Below the pieces are notes generated by a model that was not told the origin of the DNA, searched no databases, and saw only the letters and a program-made list of their open reading frames with translations. A DNA stretch of 64,000 nt from Melanocharis versteri (lineage: Eukaryota; Chordata; Aves; Passeriformes; Melanocharitidae): the NCBI GenBank assembly GCA_013397845.1, contig VZTG01007779.1, positions 159,685-223,684 of the forward strand, given 5' to 3'. Positions within the stretch are counted from its first letter, which is position 1. Each line of letters starts with the position of its first letter. The translations under genes and the position numbers were made by a program. This document shows positions 13,141 through 25,700 of this stretch, piece by piece.

Positions 13141-16100
13141 TCCAGACCGATTACAGCAGTCAAGAATTCTAAAGTCACTCAGCAAAAAAGCTTTAGCAAA
13201 GCCAGTAAAGCAGGACAGGGAGAGCAAAGAGGATGAAGAAGCTGGATCATCAAAAGGGTCATTTTTAGGGCCATCATCAAGGTGACCATTGGAACCAGAG
13301 GAGAGAACCACAACTCGATCCCTATCTCTGAGTGAACTGCAGGAGATATGAAAAGATTTCAGCCATCATCCCACATGAGCTGAGACAATGGAGACAAGAG
13401 TGTGAAATTAGAGGGTAAGGAAGCCATCTGAGATTACTTGCTAAGGAACCAGGCATTGACAAAGCAATGGGGAAAAAAACAAAAGTCCTTAATCTCTGGA
13501 GGTGACTCTTATCAAGTGTGAGGGTAAGGTGTCCTAATAAAGATGATATTCCATGTTACTCAGGCAAATGGACCGCAACAGAGAAAGGTATTTAATACTT
13601 GAGGGAATCAGCCATGGGAGAAATTACATATTTTGGAACCAGGACTTCCTCCACAGTGAGCCTTTTTATACGATGCAATTTGAAAGCATCTCTTTCTGTC
13701 CTTTCCTGTGGTCCATAATGAAAATAAATCCATCTGGATGGATCAAATTATGTCTAAGTGAAATTAAGTTTTCCATAATGCAAACAACAAATGTGAATCT
13801 TGGTTAAAAGAAAAGGGTATCAGAGGTTTAATAGAAGCTGGGGTCCACCATGAGCTTAAATGGCAGAGGAAGAAAGGAAGTATTTAGAAGACAAATCAAG
13901 ATCCGTGAGCAAGATACTCACTATTAACTTCTGTCTGCCTCTTCATCATCTGTAAAGTAATAAAATAACAACAGTTCATGGACTTCTGAAACTATGGTTA
14001 GCAGGGATTTCAGATACTGGCACGGGTCTCTAGCTAAGAATTCTGATAGTTGCTGAGGCTGACATTGCAGGAAACCTGTTGTAATTCCTTTATCAATTCA
14101 AAGGCATATTAAACAAATAACAGGATAAAACATGTAACTACGGCTGAGGGTTCAAAATAATTCAGAAATAAAGTGTGAGAGCAAATCAAAGTTATTTGTG
14201 CAGCTGCAGCATTCCCATAGTGGAATAATAGATTTGTCTATTATTTCCTTGTTGCATTTCAATATTTTGTAGCCAAAACTAAGTGTTTACATGTAAAGAA
14301 AAAAGTATCTCTTACCAATATATGGAAGCTGGATGAGAGAAAGCTAAGTTAGCACCTGATAGTTTTCAGAGATGACCTATATGTCAGCAATACATTTATA
14401 CACTTTCCAGTGTAATTTCAGTTAAAAGCATTACCAAGACAAAAGCAGATTGAAAATTGATTCAAGACTTTCTCTGCACTTACATTCATTTTTCTTATTG
14501 TCAGAGCCAGTCTATTCATATAAAGGTGATAGGCACAGTATTTAATCTGAATTTTAGGCCACCACAGATTATAGTTTTAGGTTATAAGCTTGCACGAGTG
14601 CTCTATCTGGTCACAGTTGCAGCTCTTACATTTTTGTGATTTATAGGTACAGCCTCTCCTCATGAATTACAGAGGCAAAGTGACACCCAGTTTGTGATTT
14701 CTGTAATTTTTTTTGTTAGCTTGCTGTAAAACACATCTCTCCTATAAAAAAGCACCAGAAATTATTAAAAATTAAAACACACAAATTCAGGGTTGGGCTT
14801 GAGGTGCATTGCATATGAAGAGCAAGTTCACTCTAGCATTATGCTGAGCTATAACTCTGTGTTCCTGCGTGATCTGTGAAGCACACAGAGGGCAATTCGG
14901 GACACCTCAGGAGTATAGTTCTCTCCAAGGACCACACAGAGAGCTATAGCTCTTCATTCCAGCCTTCTAATTTAGTTAAAGGTGGACTCTGAGGCATTCA
15001 CACCATCCAAGTGATAAAATGAGGTCATTTACATTTGTCTGCTGTTCACCTAATGTGCGCCTAGGAGGCTTGAAGAGCAAAACCCAGTGCTGGCACAAAC
15101 AGAAGGAATGTTAATTGAGGTCAATAAGACAGGCATTTGCTTGCTGCAAGGCTGCCTTCCACTCCATGAGCACAGGGACATCACATTGTTCAGCTCAGAA
15201 AATCCTATCTCCTGCCTTCTAGTTAAATGCTTTTCCACCCATTCTTCCCATAATCCAGCAGTCTGTCTTCTTTTGCTTTTTCCAAGTTTGTGCAAAGGGG
15301 ACTGCTGAAGGTCCAAGGCTATTTTGACTTATCTCGTTATACTTAGGAAAGTTTTTGCACAAGCTGCACTCCCCAAATACCAGACTTATCTGACTTTGTA
15401 CATAACTAACAGGAACAGCAGCTTCCACCTGACACTTTCATCGTATCTCACCTGTCAGCTTAGATGACACTAACATTTCTTTCTTTCAGGCCTCAAGGTA
15501 CATCTCAATACCACAGAATAGAAAGAAAAAAATGAATAAGGGAATTTGGATTGTATTATTATTATTATTTTTATTTCATTCTCACAGAGCTTGCAGCATT
15601 TCACCCTGGTTTCATACCTTTGTTGAACACCAGAAAACGCAGAAGTGCATGGACAGATATCCCCTATAATTAAGCAGAAAACTGAAATCTGATGCTTATG
15701 CCTTGTGGTTCAAATAGAAAGATGTGTCATTTCAGCACATACTGAATCAGCAGGATGACAATAGGTACAGATTAAAGCTCAACCTGTACAGTTTAACCTA
15801 AAGATGGATGAAGACAGATTGGATTGCACTGACTGTCTACCCGAAGGAAAGAATTCTGGTAATAAAAGGCTTTAAATCTACCTTCCAAATTCTAGAAACT
15901 ACAGGCAACTATTCCATATTACATGAAGGTACCTACTTTAGAAAGCAAAAGTTAATTAATTAGCAAGATGTCTGGCTTAAGGACAGAGCTTTCGCTCTGT
16001 AACAATTTTGAGCCAACACAAGACATGCTGTTGAAGGTGGGCCAGGACTGGAAGCTCCTGACAAGTCTCTAGAGTTATTTAAGGCATTGTGCTATTTGAT

Positions 16101-18283
16101 TTAAATATCTACACTAAAATAAAAAAAGCTATCAAGATTTTAGTGTGAAACAAGGTACTTTTATGCCCAATAGTCACCTTTAACTTAAAAGTGGGTATCA
16201 AGTACACTTGTGACTGCCCAAAGCACCTACATACAGCAATATTATTTCTGCTCTCCTGAGATGAGATTCACTTCAGTCTGTTTCAAACACTCTTATCACA
16301 AACACTACACTCTCCAGGTATGGCAGCCAAGGATGACACTGAAATGTCAATCAAAGCATTTCTGTCAAAGGTTACAGCTATGTATTTATTTATTTTAAAC
16401 CAAAGTCACCACCACCATCAGTTTACCATGGAAGAAAGCTAGGATTTTAGTTAAGAGAACAACAGCTTCTCAGGTAACGCCTGGATTCTCATATCTAAAG
16501 TATCGCTGGAAGCACAGACTTCTCTCATCAAGGACTGGCCTATCCCAAATTATATCCCATTAAAGCAACATGGAGGAATCTGTAATTGTCTCTAACACCG
16601 GAGGACTCAGCATCAAGCTGTGGGGTTCTTTTGTTTCAGTGAAAATCACTATCAAATCAGAGCATCTGTGTCCGTGTCTACTGGACTTCCATAATCAGAC
16701 TGTCAAAAGCAGCTGGCATTTTCAGTTCAGAAAATTGCAAGATCTATTTTTCCCCCCCAGTGAGCCCTTTGCAAAAATACCAGATGAGTCCCTTAATATC
16801 TGCTTTTTTGCAACTTCGCTAGAAGATTTCTGGCAATATCCAACTTGCACTTTGTAGAAAAAAAAAATGTATTAACTAAGAAGAAACCACCTGACTTCAC
16901 CCAGCAATTGCTACATAAAGTAGTGGCATCAGCAACATCCACAAGACATATGATGTCCAGTGCTTAGGGGAAAAGAGAGGAAACTGAAGAACTAGAACTA
17001 GAAGTTAGAACTAACTGAGATACTAGAACTGGCTGTTTTTAGCAGCATGACAGCACTGACAAAGCTGTGGGTCTGAACCAATCCTAAGATGCCAGCAGAG
17101 CACCAATGTGCTCGTATTAAATACTGCTGGCAGCATTCAGTACCAGCCTGGGTGTGGGGGAGGAAAGGGGAGAAAAGTAAAAGACAACAGCAAAACAAAG
17201 TGTTGCGTAAGGACAAAGCATTACTAGATCAGATCCAGGTGGGAATGCAGCTTCTGGGCTTCCACCAGCCCTCGACAGCCTCCTGTTTCTGGAGGACACA
17301 CACCTGGCACACTCAGAGTCCACAATACACGATGCTGAACACAAGGGGCTTGATTTAGCACTTGCCTCAAGCACAGGCATTCTGCAAGGCTCACAGGGAA
17401 AGATGCAGCCAGGCAGAGTTTTGGAATAACTGCCGTTCTGCAGAAGTTCTTTCTGAACTGAGCTGAAAAAATGAAGCAAACCCACTGCACTTTCCCTAGA
17501 AGCTGCAGAAAGTCAGTTCAACTATTTGTATTAACACATCTAGGGGGAAAAAATACACCCCAGCACTCTCACCCTCCTCATCAGAAGCAGCAGGAAAGCA
17601 TTTGAGTATCAGGAATTGTAAACAACTTTCAGATTTCAAGGAAAAAAGTCGTTTAGGGATATAAAAGATCAACAATTTTTCCACTCCAAAGGTAAAACAA
17701 GACAAAACACAATCAATAACTTCAAAATCCTTAAAAAGCACGTGTTTTTTTCAACTATCATTTCACAGATTACACACTTGAATGAAGTGGTGTCCAAGCT
17801 AAAGCGGGCAGCACAAGTTGCAGAGCTACATCACGAAGATTTACTGGGGTTGATTAACTGAGTTTTGTAAATGAAGTAGCTGCTCTAAGTTTAGCATACA
17901 TCCCATACCACCATAATTGTAAAAACCATAATTTTTTTAAGCCCTGAGTCAAGGTATGGATAAGAGTCTGAACATCGCAATCTGAAGCAGCATTACCAGA
18001 AAAATGCATATCTGTAGCTCCTCCCTACCTGTGGTGAAAATGTATCTCACCACCAAGTTTCCTTAACAGGGATCAACAAATCAATTAACATATCAATTAA
18101 AAGGGAAGAAGCGTGCAAAACTCTGCAGCCACCCAACCTTTATTCATGTTGTGCTGCCTATAAAGAGTAAGGCAAAGATCACCTGCCCTAAGTTAAAACA
18201 GATTTGTTTTCTAATAGATCATAAAGCTGACCCAAAACACTTCAGAAACCCATAGTCCTATGAAAAAAAAAGAAAAAAATTAA
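13141..18283. other. Non-coding DNA, no gene seen
   Basis: The first ~400 bases follow the truncated LTR and could be diverged retroviral interior, but I see no protein motif. The remainder is AT-rich single-copy sequence with an ATT microsatellite (15553-15575) and an A-rich run (18261-18283). It also holds a small inverted repeat of CACTT/AAGTG at 17775-17789. Overlapping frames on both strands at 17089-17490 are unsupported. Confidence 0.5.
15553..15575. repeat. (ATT)n microsatellite
   Basis: A short run of about five ATT trinucleotides followed by an imperfect TTTTATTT tail. Confidence 0.8.
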
Positions 18284-18341
18284 AGGTGAAGGTGAATATC
18301 AAGGGTTTGGCAGGCTCGATGCTGAAATTGATAAGGATCCA

Positions 18342-18773
18342 GAACGGATCGGGGGTGAAACTGGGAATGGGGGAAAACCCGGACTGGATTACAGCTGATA
18401 CACGGAATGGAGGAAAACCCNNNNNNNNNNGAATGGGGGAAAACCCGGACTGGATTTCAGTTGGGATACGGAATGGAAGAAAACCCGGACTGAATTTTAC
18501 AGGGGTGCAGAATGGAAGAAAACCCGGACTGGATTTTACAGGGGTACGGAATGGAAGAAAACCCGGACTGGATTTCAGTCAGGATACGGAATGGGGGAGA
18601 ACCCGGACTGGATTTTACAGGAATACGGAATGGAAGAAAACCCAGAATGCATTTCATACAGGATACAGAATGGAGGAAAACACAGACTGGATTTAGACAG
18701 GATATGGAATGGGAGAAAACCCAGACTGGATCAGGGTAAGTGTATGGAATGGCAAAAAACTCACTCACTGGAT
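18342..18773. repeat. 39-40 bp minisatellite with assembly gap
   Basis: About eleven head-to-tail units begin with GAATGG at 18365, 18405, 18431, 18471, 18510, 18549, 18589, 18628, 18668, 18707 and 18747. A degenerate partial unit starts near 18342. Spacing is 39 or 40 bases, mostly alternating. The core of each unit is GAATGG, then GGRGAAAACCCGGACTGGAT (or close), then a variable CAG/ACAGG-containing tail. Ten N bases at 18421-18430 interrupt the second unit. Because 40 is not a multiple of three, the peptide frame shifts between units. A 136-codon frame crossing the array (18286-18696) is a by-product and also runs over the Ns. True array length is unknown. Confidence 0.97.
18421..18430. 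other. Assembly gap (10 N)
   Basis: Ten undetermined bases inside the minisatellite. A 10-base run is a common placeholder, so the missing length need not be ten. The GAATGG starts on either side (18405 and 18431) are only 26 apart against the usual 39-40. This shows that at least 13-14 bases are missing if units are regular, plus any whole number of units. Confidence 0.95.
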
Positions 18774-18836
18774 TAAATTCAGTTTTCTTGCTTTTAAGTG
18801 TTTACCCTTTCCAACTTAGGGAAATATCAGAAGATC
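18771..18836 (+). repeat. Direct duplication, copy 1
   Basis: The stretch beginning ATTAAATTCAGTTTTCTTGC and ending GGGAAATATCAGA recurs, diverged, at 19666-19737. It directly follows the last minisatellite unit and precedes an isolated unit at 18851. The copies share the first ~22 bases almost perfectly, then a TTTACCCTTT/TTCACCTTTT block, then TTA-GGAAATATCAGA. Confidence 0.85.
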
Positions 18837-18850
18837 AGAGCTGGGGAACA

Positions 18851-18886
18851 GAATGGCAAAAAGCCCAGACTGGATCTTCAGCTTGC
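18851..18886. repeat. Outlying minisatellite unit
   Basis: One unit reading GAATGGCAAAAAGCCCAGAC followed by TGGAT lies about 78 bases beyond the array. It is separated from it by copy 1 of the 65 bp duplication. It matches the last array unit at 18747 (GAATGGCAAAAAACTC) in the GGCAAAAA variant, which suggests a common origin with that edge of the array. Confidence 0.85.
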
Positions 18887-21800
18887 ATGACAGAGAGACA
18901 AAGGGATCCAGGAAAGAAGATCAGGTTTGTTTAAGCAAGCAAAAAGAAAATAATTTAGGGGTTTCCAGCAGGTATCCTGAAGTTACAGTCACAGCCATTC
19001 ACAGGAATGTCTGAGCATGGTGAGAAGGAGAAAGCAGCACCACACGGACATTAATTAACCTCCAGTTTCACTGTCTCAGGAGCAAGGACAGCACTGTGTG
19101 CCACAGTCTGAGGATGAGCCACAATAAAATGAACGGCCATTTGGGGACTGCAAATATATCTGAGTTACATTTTTCTCTCAGACATGATGCTGGAGGTTGG
19201 CATTGTCCAGTTTTATTGTGGGGAAGACTCCCTCCTTCACCGCACCGTATTACCAGAGAAATAAAATCCAAACAAGTACGATCTTCAGGTCAAGGCAAGG
19301 AAGATGGGCAATGCCCTTTTTCCACATGCACGCTCCACAGGGAGCCCAGCAGCAAAGCTTGTAATTCCAGGGGTTTTCAACCCACCCACAGCTCCCCACA
19401 AATTAAAGGACATGACCAGGCATCGTCTCAAGGTCAGCTTCCTCTATTGTTGAGCATGGCTCAGAACATTTATTGCCTGTTATGTAAAATCTTCCTCTGC
19501 TCCTGGTTTACAGTCCCAGGATATCCTGGCAAGGAAGCACACACACGAGGCTGCACTTTGAGATCATTTAAATAAAAGAGAATTATAATGAAGAGCGGAG
19601 GAAGGGGGAAGAGGAATTTTCAGAATGTTTAGTTTAAACACACTTATGGTTAAAACCTCCCACTGAGTTAAATTCAGTTTTCTTGCTTTAGAGTTCACCT
19701 TTTCAATGACATAAAGACTTAAGGAAATATCAGAGGCAGCCAGTGAGCCCTTTAAATGATACTGAATAAGGAAACACGACCACAACGTGAACCACTTAAA
19801 CACAGATATCTACCTTTGGCAATTTTTACTTTGCTGCAGCAAACGCTCCATAAACCTGCTCTCTGAACAAAGAGTACAGTCCTCAAACATTTCCTTGTGA
19901 GGATAAAAGGGGAAGATGCTTCTCTAACAGTTTTTTCTTGCTTTTTCTTCTCACAATAGTTCAGGATTTTTTTTCCTAAGAGAAAAGTTCCAAAAGTGTC
20001 TTTTCAGAGATTTTCCATCTATCTCATGCCTAAAATTTTATTTGCAATGAGATTCTCATATGGATATCAACCTGGAAAACCTCGGCGCAGTCCTGTATGA
20101 ATCTTTAGCTACAATATTGCAGAGCAACTTTCACAGCAGCAATTACTCAGCAGTTTCAACCTAGAAAAGAATAATTACACTACCAAATAGCCTCTGTCTC
20201 AAACACAATCCCAATATAAGCTGAGGAGTGGTATTTACAGCAGGCATATGCCTCTTCTGCATGATGCAGTAATGCCATGCACAGAGCAGGCTGAAATAGC
20301 ACAGAAAGAACGGAAAGTGGAGAAATTTCCCTGTGAAGACCTTTGCAAAATCAAAAATGTAGTGGAGTCTCCATAAGAGAGGGATCAGTGGCTTCACAGA
20401 ACTAAAACATTTCCCTCCTGCCTTTCCGTATCTTCCAGCAGGTTGCCACTGAAGCTCAGAAAGCCACTAAGGGTCCTGAATGTCTCTTTTTGATAGAGCT
20501 GGAAGAATCTTGATAAAGAACACATCATCTTTAATCTGATTTGGAAAAAGAAAACAGAGACTTCCCTATAAAGGAGCAGAAGTGCTGCTGAGAAACATTG
20601 CTTTATACCATTCCCTGACATACTATGAAACTTGACTTCTGATATTTCTATTTCCATGAATCAAGAGAGTATTTCCCCGGCATTAGAAGTGTGAAATGGC
20701 ATCTGAAGAGAAAATAGTGCTTATACCAATCAGTGGCATTTCCCTCTCTCCCCAATGTATCAACCTAACCTGAACTGATGTTTTCTAAAATATCAACTAT
20801 ATGCTTTCATAATAGTTAAATGTCTTGGGGTTTAACTTGAGCTAGTGAAATAAAATTTACTCAAGGATGGTAAATTAAACTGGGCATCCAATATTTGAAC
20901 AGGAAATTAGAGTGTACAGCTATCTTTTTTTAAAACCCAGTGATTAGATAAATGCAGACCTTCCTGTCTTTCTTTAGTGAACCCATACCCTATGTTCCTA
21001 GAAAATATGACAACCAGGACAGCTTCAGGTCAGAGCACATATCTGCTCTCATCATTACACTCCCTCCTGTCTGTGACACCTTGGATAATGCAACAGCCTA
21101 CACAGATGCATTTTCTGAGCAAAGTTATATTAAGGGTATTTTTTTAGAGTTGAATCTAAATCATTGGTTGAACCCAGCATCTATAAATTTATATCCATTT
21201 GCTGATAAAAATACACATAAAGTCTCAATGCAGAGGGAGAGAGATGTGCTATAACATTAAAAGAAAATCCATAAGAATGAAAAATAATTTTGTGCTCAAG
21301 GACAAAGCTTGCCCTGGTAAATTGTTTCGGGCATATGAAGTCTCTCAACCTGAAACATGACCAAGGTTCAGCTGATTTGATGCCACAGAACACAAGTTCA
21401 GCATGCAGGTCACTCCTTTAACCCCAGCACTCCGAGTTATTTTAATAACTGTGAAGTTCAGGATGTCAGGTAAAAGCAAAACTTTAGTTGTGGAGATAAA
21501 AGATTCATAAAGTTATTTACTCTGATTGTGATATTTCCACCCTAAACCAAAACAACAGAACTTTTACTAGGAAATCATCCGGAATAAACCCAAGCCGTAC
21601 AGGTTAGTTTAAGGAAATAACCCCTAAAAAAAGAACTTACTCTCTATGCACAGTCCAGACTAAAAACTACCTCAAATTTCTGTAAGTATATTTTTTAAAT
21701 TAAAAATTCAATACAAAGGACTTAATCTAAGGAGTTTCTTGAATCAGAAAACTTTTATCTGTTTTCAAGGGGATGACGAAACAAAACTGAAAGATTAATC

Positions 21801-22270
21801 TTCTGCAGTCGAAAATTAGGCTCAAACATGTCAATGCTTTCATGTTGCTGAGAAAAGATTCTTTAAATTTTCATCGATTTTTGACACCTTATAAAAGTGT
21901 TAATGATGCTACATGAAAAAAATTATTCAGTGACTATGGCAAGTAAAATCCACTCTGGTGAAAAATTAGAAATTACTTTATTCCCTTATTTTTGACTTCA
22001 TACCCATAATTTGCATAAATATTGCTAAATACACCATCTGGGAAGGACACACTTAATGTGAAGGATACATTAAGCAAGACAGATTAGTGTTTATGACCGA
22101 GGTTTGGGTACTGTACTAAGGATCAAGTGTGAAGGGGAGTTCGAATTCTGATTAAGTACTTGAACTGAAAGGTCATTTTAAGAACTAGGGAAATATTAGA
22201 ATTAATTTAGAAGAGTTTTGAGTAAAATTTCAACTCTTCTGAAATTATTTTAGATGAGTTAAGATGGATC
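18887..22270. other. Single-copy non-coding DNA, no gene seen
   Basis: AT-rich sequence with no recognisable transposon except copy 2 of the local duplication. A 159-codon plus frame (19096-19575) has no domain, splice framework or family resemblance and is rejected as a gene. Confidence 0.55.
19666..19737 (+). repeat. Direct duplication, copy 2
   Basis: Diverged repeat of 18771-18836, same orientation, about 0.9 kb downstream. It contains TTAAATTCAGTTTTCTTGCT at its start and TTAAGGAAATATCAGA at its end, with a short extra block (GACATAAAGAC) that copy 1 lacks. It is not next to minisatellite units. Confidence 0.85.
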
Positions 22271-22756
22271 CTGGGCCGCATCAAAAGAAGAGCGGCCTCC
22301 ATCTTCATGGACCCAAAGATGAGAAGGACATGGACCTGTTTAGCCAGTCCAGAGGAGGCCACAGGATGCTCAGGGGTCTGCAGCACCTCTGCCATGAAGA
22401 CAGGCTGAGGGAGTTCAGCCTGGAGAAGTGAAGGCTCCAGGAAGCCCTTCCATCAATGACCCAGCACCTAAAGAGGGCTACGAGGGAGCTGGAGAGGGAC
22501 TTTTTACAGGGGAATGAGTGATTGGACACAAGGGAATGGCTTCAAACGGAATAGGTTTAGATTAGCTATTAGGAAGAAATTCTTTCCTTTGAGGGTGGTG
22601 AGGCACTGGCACAGGTTGCCCAGAAGAGTTGTGGATGCCTCGTCCCTGGAAGTGTTCAAGGCCAGGCTGGATGGGGCTCTGAGAAACCTGTTCTCGTGGA
22701 AGGGTTGGAACATCTTTGAGGGTCTCTTCCAACCCAAACCATTCTGATTCTATGAC
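22271..22756 (+). mobile_element. CR1 LINE, 5'-truncated, 3' end intact
   Basis: The longest CR1 copy here. Diagnostic blocks in order are AAGGACATGGACCTGTTTAG, AGTCCAGAGGAGGCCAC, GAAGACAGGCTGAGGGAGTT, GCTGGAGAGGGACTTTTTAC, AGATTAGCTATTAGGAAGAA, GAGGCACTGGCACAGGTTGC, AGTGTTCAAGGCCAGGCTGG and the 3' end TTCCAACCCAAACCATTCTG followed by ATTCTATGAC. The end carries the ATTCTATG octamer used by CR1. The plus frame ending at 22747 reads RKKFFPLRVV, then RLPRRVVDASSLEVFKARLD and GALRNL. This resembles the C-terminal tail often seen after CR1 reverse transcriptase and is not a host gene. There are internal deletions before about 22500. Confidence 0.97.
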
Positions 22757-25700
22757 GAAATCAATGGAACATTGCTTTAATCTAGAAAGAGTTAGTCTTT
22801 TCCTCACTGTTTTGTTCCTACTAGGAATAAGCAATGATTACAGATATCTTCATCATAACGTCTTGAAACTCAAAGTTACTTCAAACTTCCTGGTCAAATT
22901 CAGACTTCAGTCGTGGAATTTCCAAACCCTTTCATTGCTGGGACTGAATGACACGGAAGCCCCCGTAGGGACAATATTTGATCACCAACACCATGAATAG
23001 TCAGACTGTGGGATACTCCTGCAAGGCCTACATTCCCTTGGAGATTGGGATGACACATCAAAGGGCTTGGAAGACAAATTGAAGATACAGCAACTACTTG
23101 TGACCTGTAGAATCAGGGCTGAGAACTTGCTGAGCTTCATGCTGCAGAAACTGATGCACCCTATGTCCATGTCCCGTAAGTTACAGGGAAGTTAGTAACT
23201 TATTTTTCCTTTAGAAATGCAAGATTTTTCCACTTTCCTGTGGTCCAGGGCCTTTTACAATTGGCTTCCTTTCCCACAAGGCAGTCTTTTCTTCTGCTGG
23301 TGGGAGTCATATCTATAACTAGAATTGTTTGCAGCCATGCCAGGCACATTTTAAAGCAGTTGGAAAGTTAACTTTTAAGAGCACTTGTTAGTTCCTCCTG
23401 CTTTTTTTCTGTCAGGAAGATCTTGCAGGAAGGCTCGCAAACCCCTTCACCAGAATGCATTTTCAATATACAGAAACCCTCCTATTTGTATATTATTTTG
23501 CACTGTACAGAGTTTTATTAGCAATTCTATGCCACAGAATAACATTAAATCACAATTTTCAGAATTTCCAACACCTTCAAGGTACAGCTTTTTTCACTAC
23601 AACTTGACAGTTTCAATTTCACTCATGGGATCTATAATGATGCAAAACCAGCATGGAACCCTGACATGAGGCATTTTGTACAAAAGGGAAGTAATTTTCC
23701 ATGGAACTTAGAAAAAAAGGAAAAGCTTGGGGGTTCCACACATCTGCTCCTAAAATGATGATCTGTAAAGACCTTCTAAAAAGAGCAGGGTCATAAACAC
23801 AACTGTTATCTGGGCATTCAGCAGAGGGACTGTGTGAGTGAGCATAGTCCAGTGGTTACATACCCCAAAACACAGCAGTGATAGGATCACACTACAAATT
23901 TTGACAGCTTCTCCCCTCTCCTGAATTGCCCTGTCACATGTATTACCTAGTAAAGAAGTCTTACTTCTAAAAACCTACAGTATCACACCAGGAGAACACA
24001 AGGAGAAGCAATTAGATGTCAGTGCAAAAATGCACAAAGACAAAAAAGAACTGCACAATGTTTCAGGTGAATTAAGATGACAGGATGCTGAAGAGTTCAA
24101 TGAACAGTCTGTTCAAATGCTGCAGCACAAAAAAAAAAAAATCAAAACTTTTGAAGCATCAGAAAAGAAAAACAGCATTTTTTTTCCCTTTGCCCAGCTT
24201 TCACCAAGCGGATAAAATTCAACTTGCTGTTCCGTCTTGCTCTGGCAGGCTGAGGTAGTTTCTAGGTCAGATACTGAAACTGATGTTTCCAAAATAACTA
24301 CATGACCATTCTTCCAAGTATCCTCAAGCATATCTCAGTGTGCAAACATGCAAACATTTCCTTAGGAGCAGGTACAAACTCAGTCCTATATCCAAGAGAA
24401 AAACACTGGCAGTGAGGAAGAAGATTAGACAATGCCACTTGGAAAAGAGGAAAATACAGATCTGGAATAAGACTGAAGGAGAAGGATGGGGGAGATTTCT
24501 GCAGGAGAAAACAATGCAGTGGCAAAGTGAATACCTGGGGAAGGAGAAGCAAGAAAATAGGATCAAAACTCAGCTGGCAGGCAAAGACTGAAGGATCCTA
24601 GCTTGTCAGGAAACAGGGGACAGCTGGATCAGAAATGGGAATGCTAGAAGTGGAAGTGAAATCGGGGAAGAAGGCACTGCTATAGGGTGAGTTAGGCAGG
24701 ATGCACAGGGGATGAGGGGAAGCAGTGGGACACTGCTTTGTCCCTGCTCTCTCCCATTTTTCCACTTTCTTCCCTTTCCTTCTTTTCCTACTGCAGCTCT
24801 TTTTTTTTTTCGCCTCTAAGCTACCTAAACGTCACCATTAAGCACACATCCAGTCTGGCCTCCCCTAACTGAGCCTTGCTCAGTTCTGGTTGTCACAATA
24901 CAGATGAAAACCATGTCTTGTGTTTGAAGTGGAGAGATTCAAGCTCAGCCATGTAGAAATGCAGCAGTACAGCACAGTCTGTCCTGGAATGTGAGAGCTG
25001 AGAAAAGCAGAAGAAAAATAGTCCTCTACATTGTTCCTATTGTACCAAGATATTTCCCAAAGTCCCATAGACCCAGTGCTGAATCATTTCAAAATGCAGT
25101 TGCTGGAGACAAGCCTCTTCATATGCATTGCCACATTGTACAGCATTCACCATCTCCAAACTCTCCAAACAGCTGTCCCAACACACAGTCATTTTTCTGT
25201 CAGGTCTGCAACTCCCAGATTTCTATAGAGAGCTTGGAGGAAAGTGTTCAAAGCGTCTCATCAGTATTTTGCCCACCTATATTTTAGGTACACTGATTTG
25301 TTACATGTCTTGGTTTAGTTAAATTAGAGAAGCTTTTGTTGCTGTCACAAAAAAAACAACAAGACTGCAGCCGCCGGAGACAGGAAAAGCTGAAGCAATA
25401 CCTTAAGAACCTGTAATTCTGCCAGTGGAAGTCAAGTAATTGAAGCAACAGGAACTATATAGAAACTTATTACAAATACTCAGTTTATACTGAGAGTATT
25501 AAATTTGTACTTGGTACTGTGAAAGGTACTTAGCACTTACTGAAACTCAATTTTCGTAATGCAATGAGTTAGAAGAGCCAGCAACCTGGTAGTTCCATAG
25601 AGGTTAAATGGTAAACAGGGCTTCTCTCAACAAATCGGTGCAATGATGGGATTTCAATATCAGTTTTTTGTAATCAGGAAGCAGTCACTCAAAGATCTGG

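Noticed and set aside
18286..18768. 136-codon repetitive frame and its antisense partner across the minisatellite
   Set aside because: Unit length alternates between 39 and 40, so the frame is not kept between units, and the frame passes through undetermined bases.
19096..19575. 159-codon plus frame
   Set aside because: No domain, no splice sites, and composition like surrounding non-coding DNA.
24253..24262. TGAGGTAGTT resembling a let-7 seed
   Set aside because: The match ends after the seed region and no pairing arm is present nearby.
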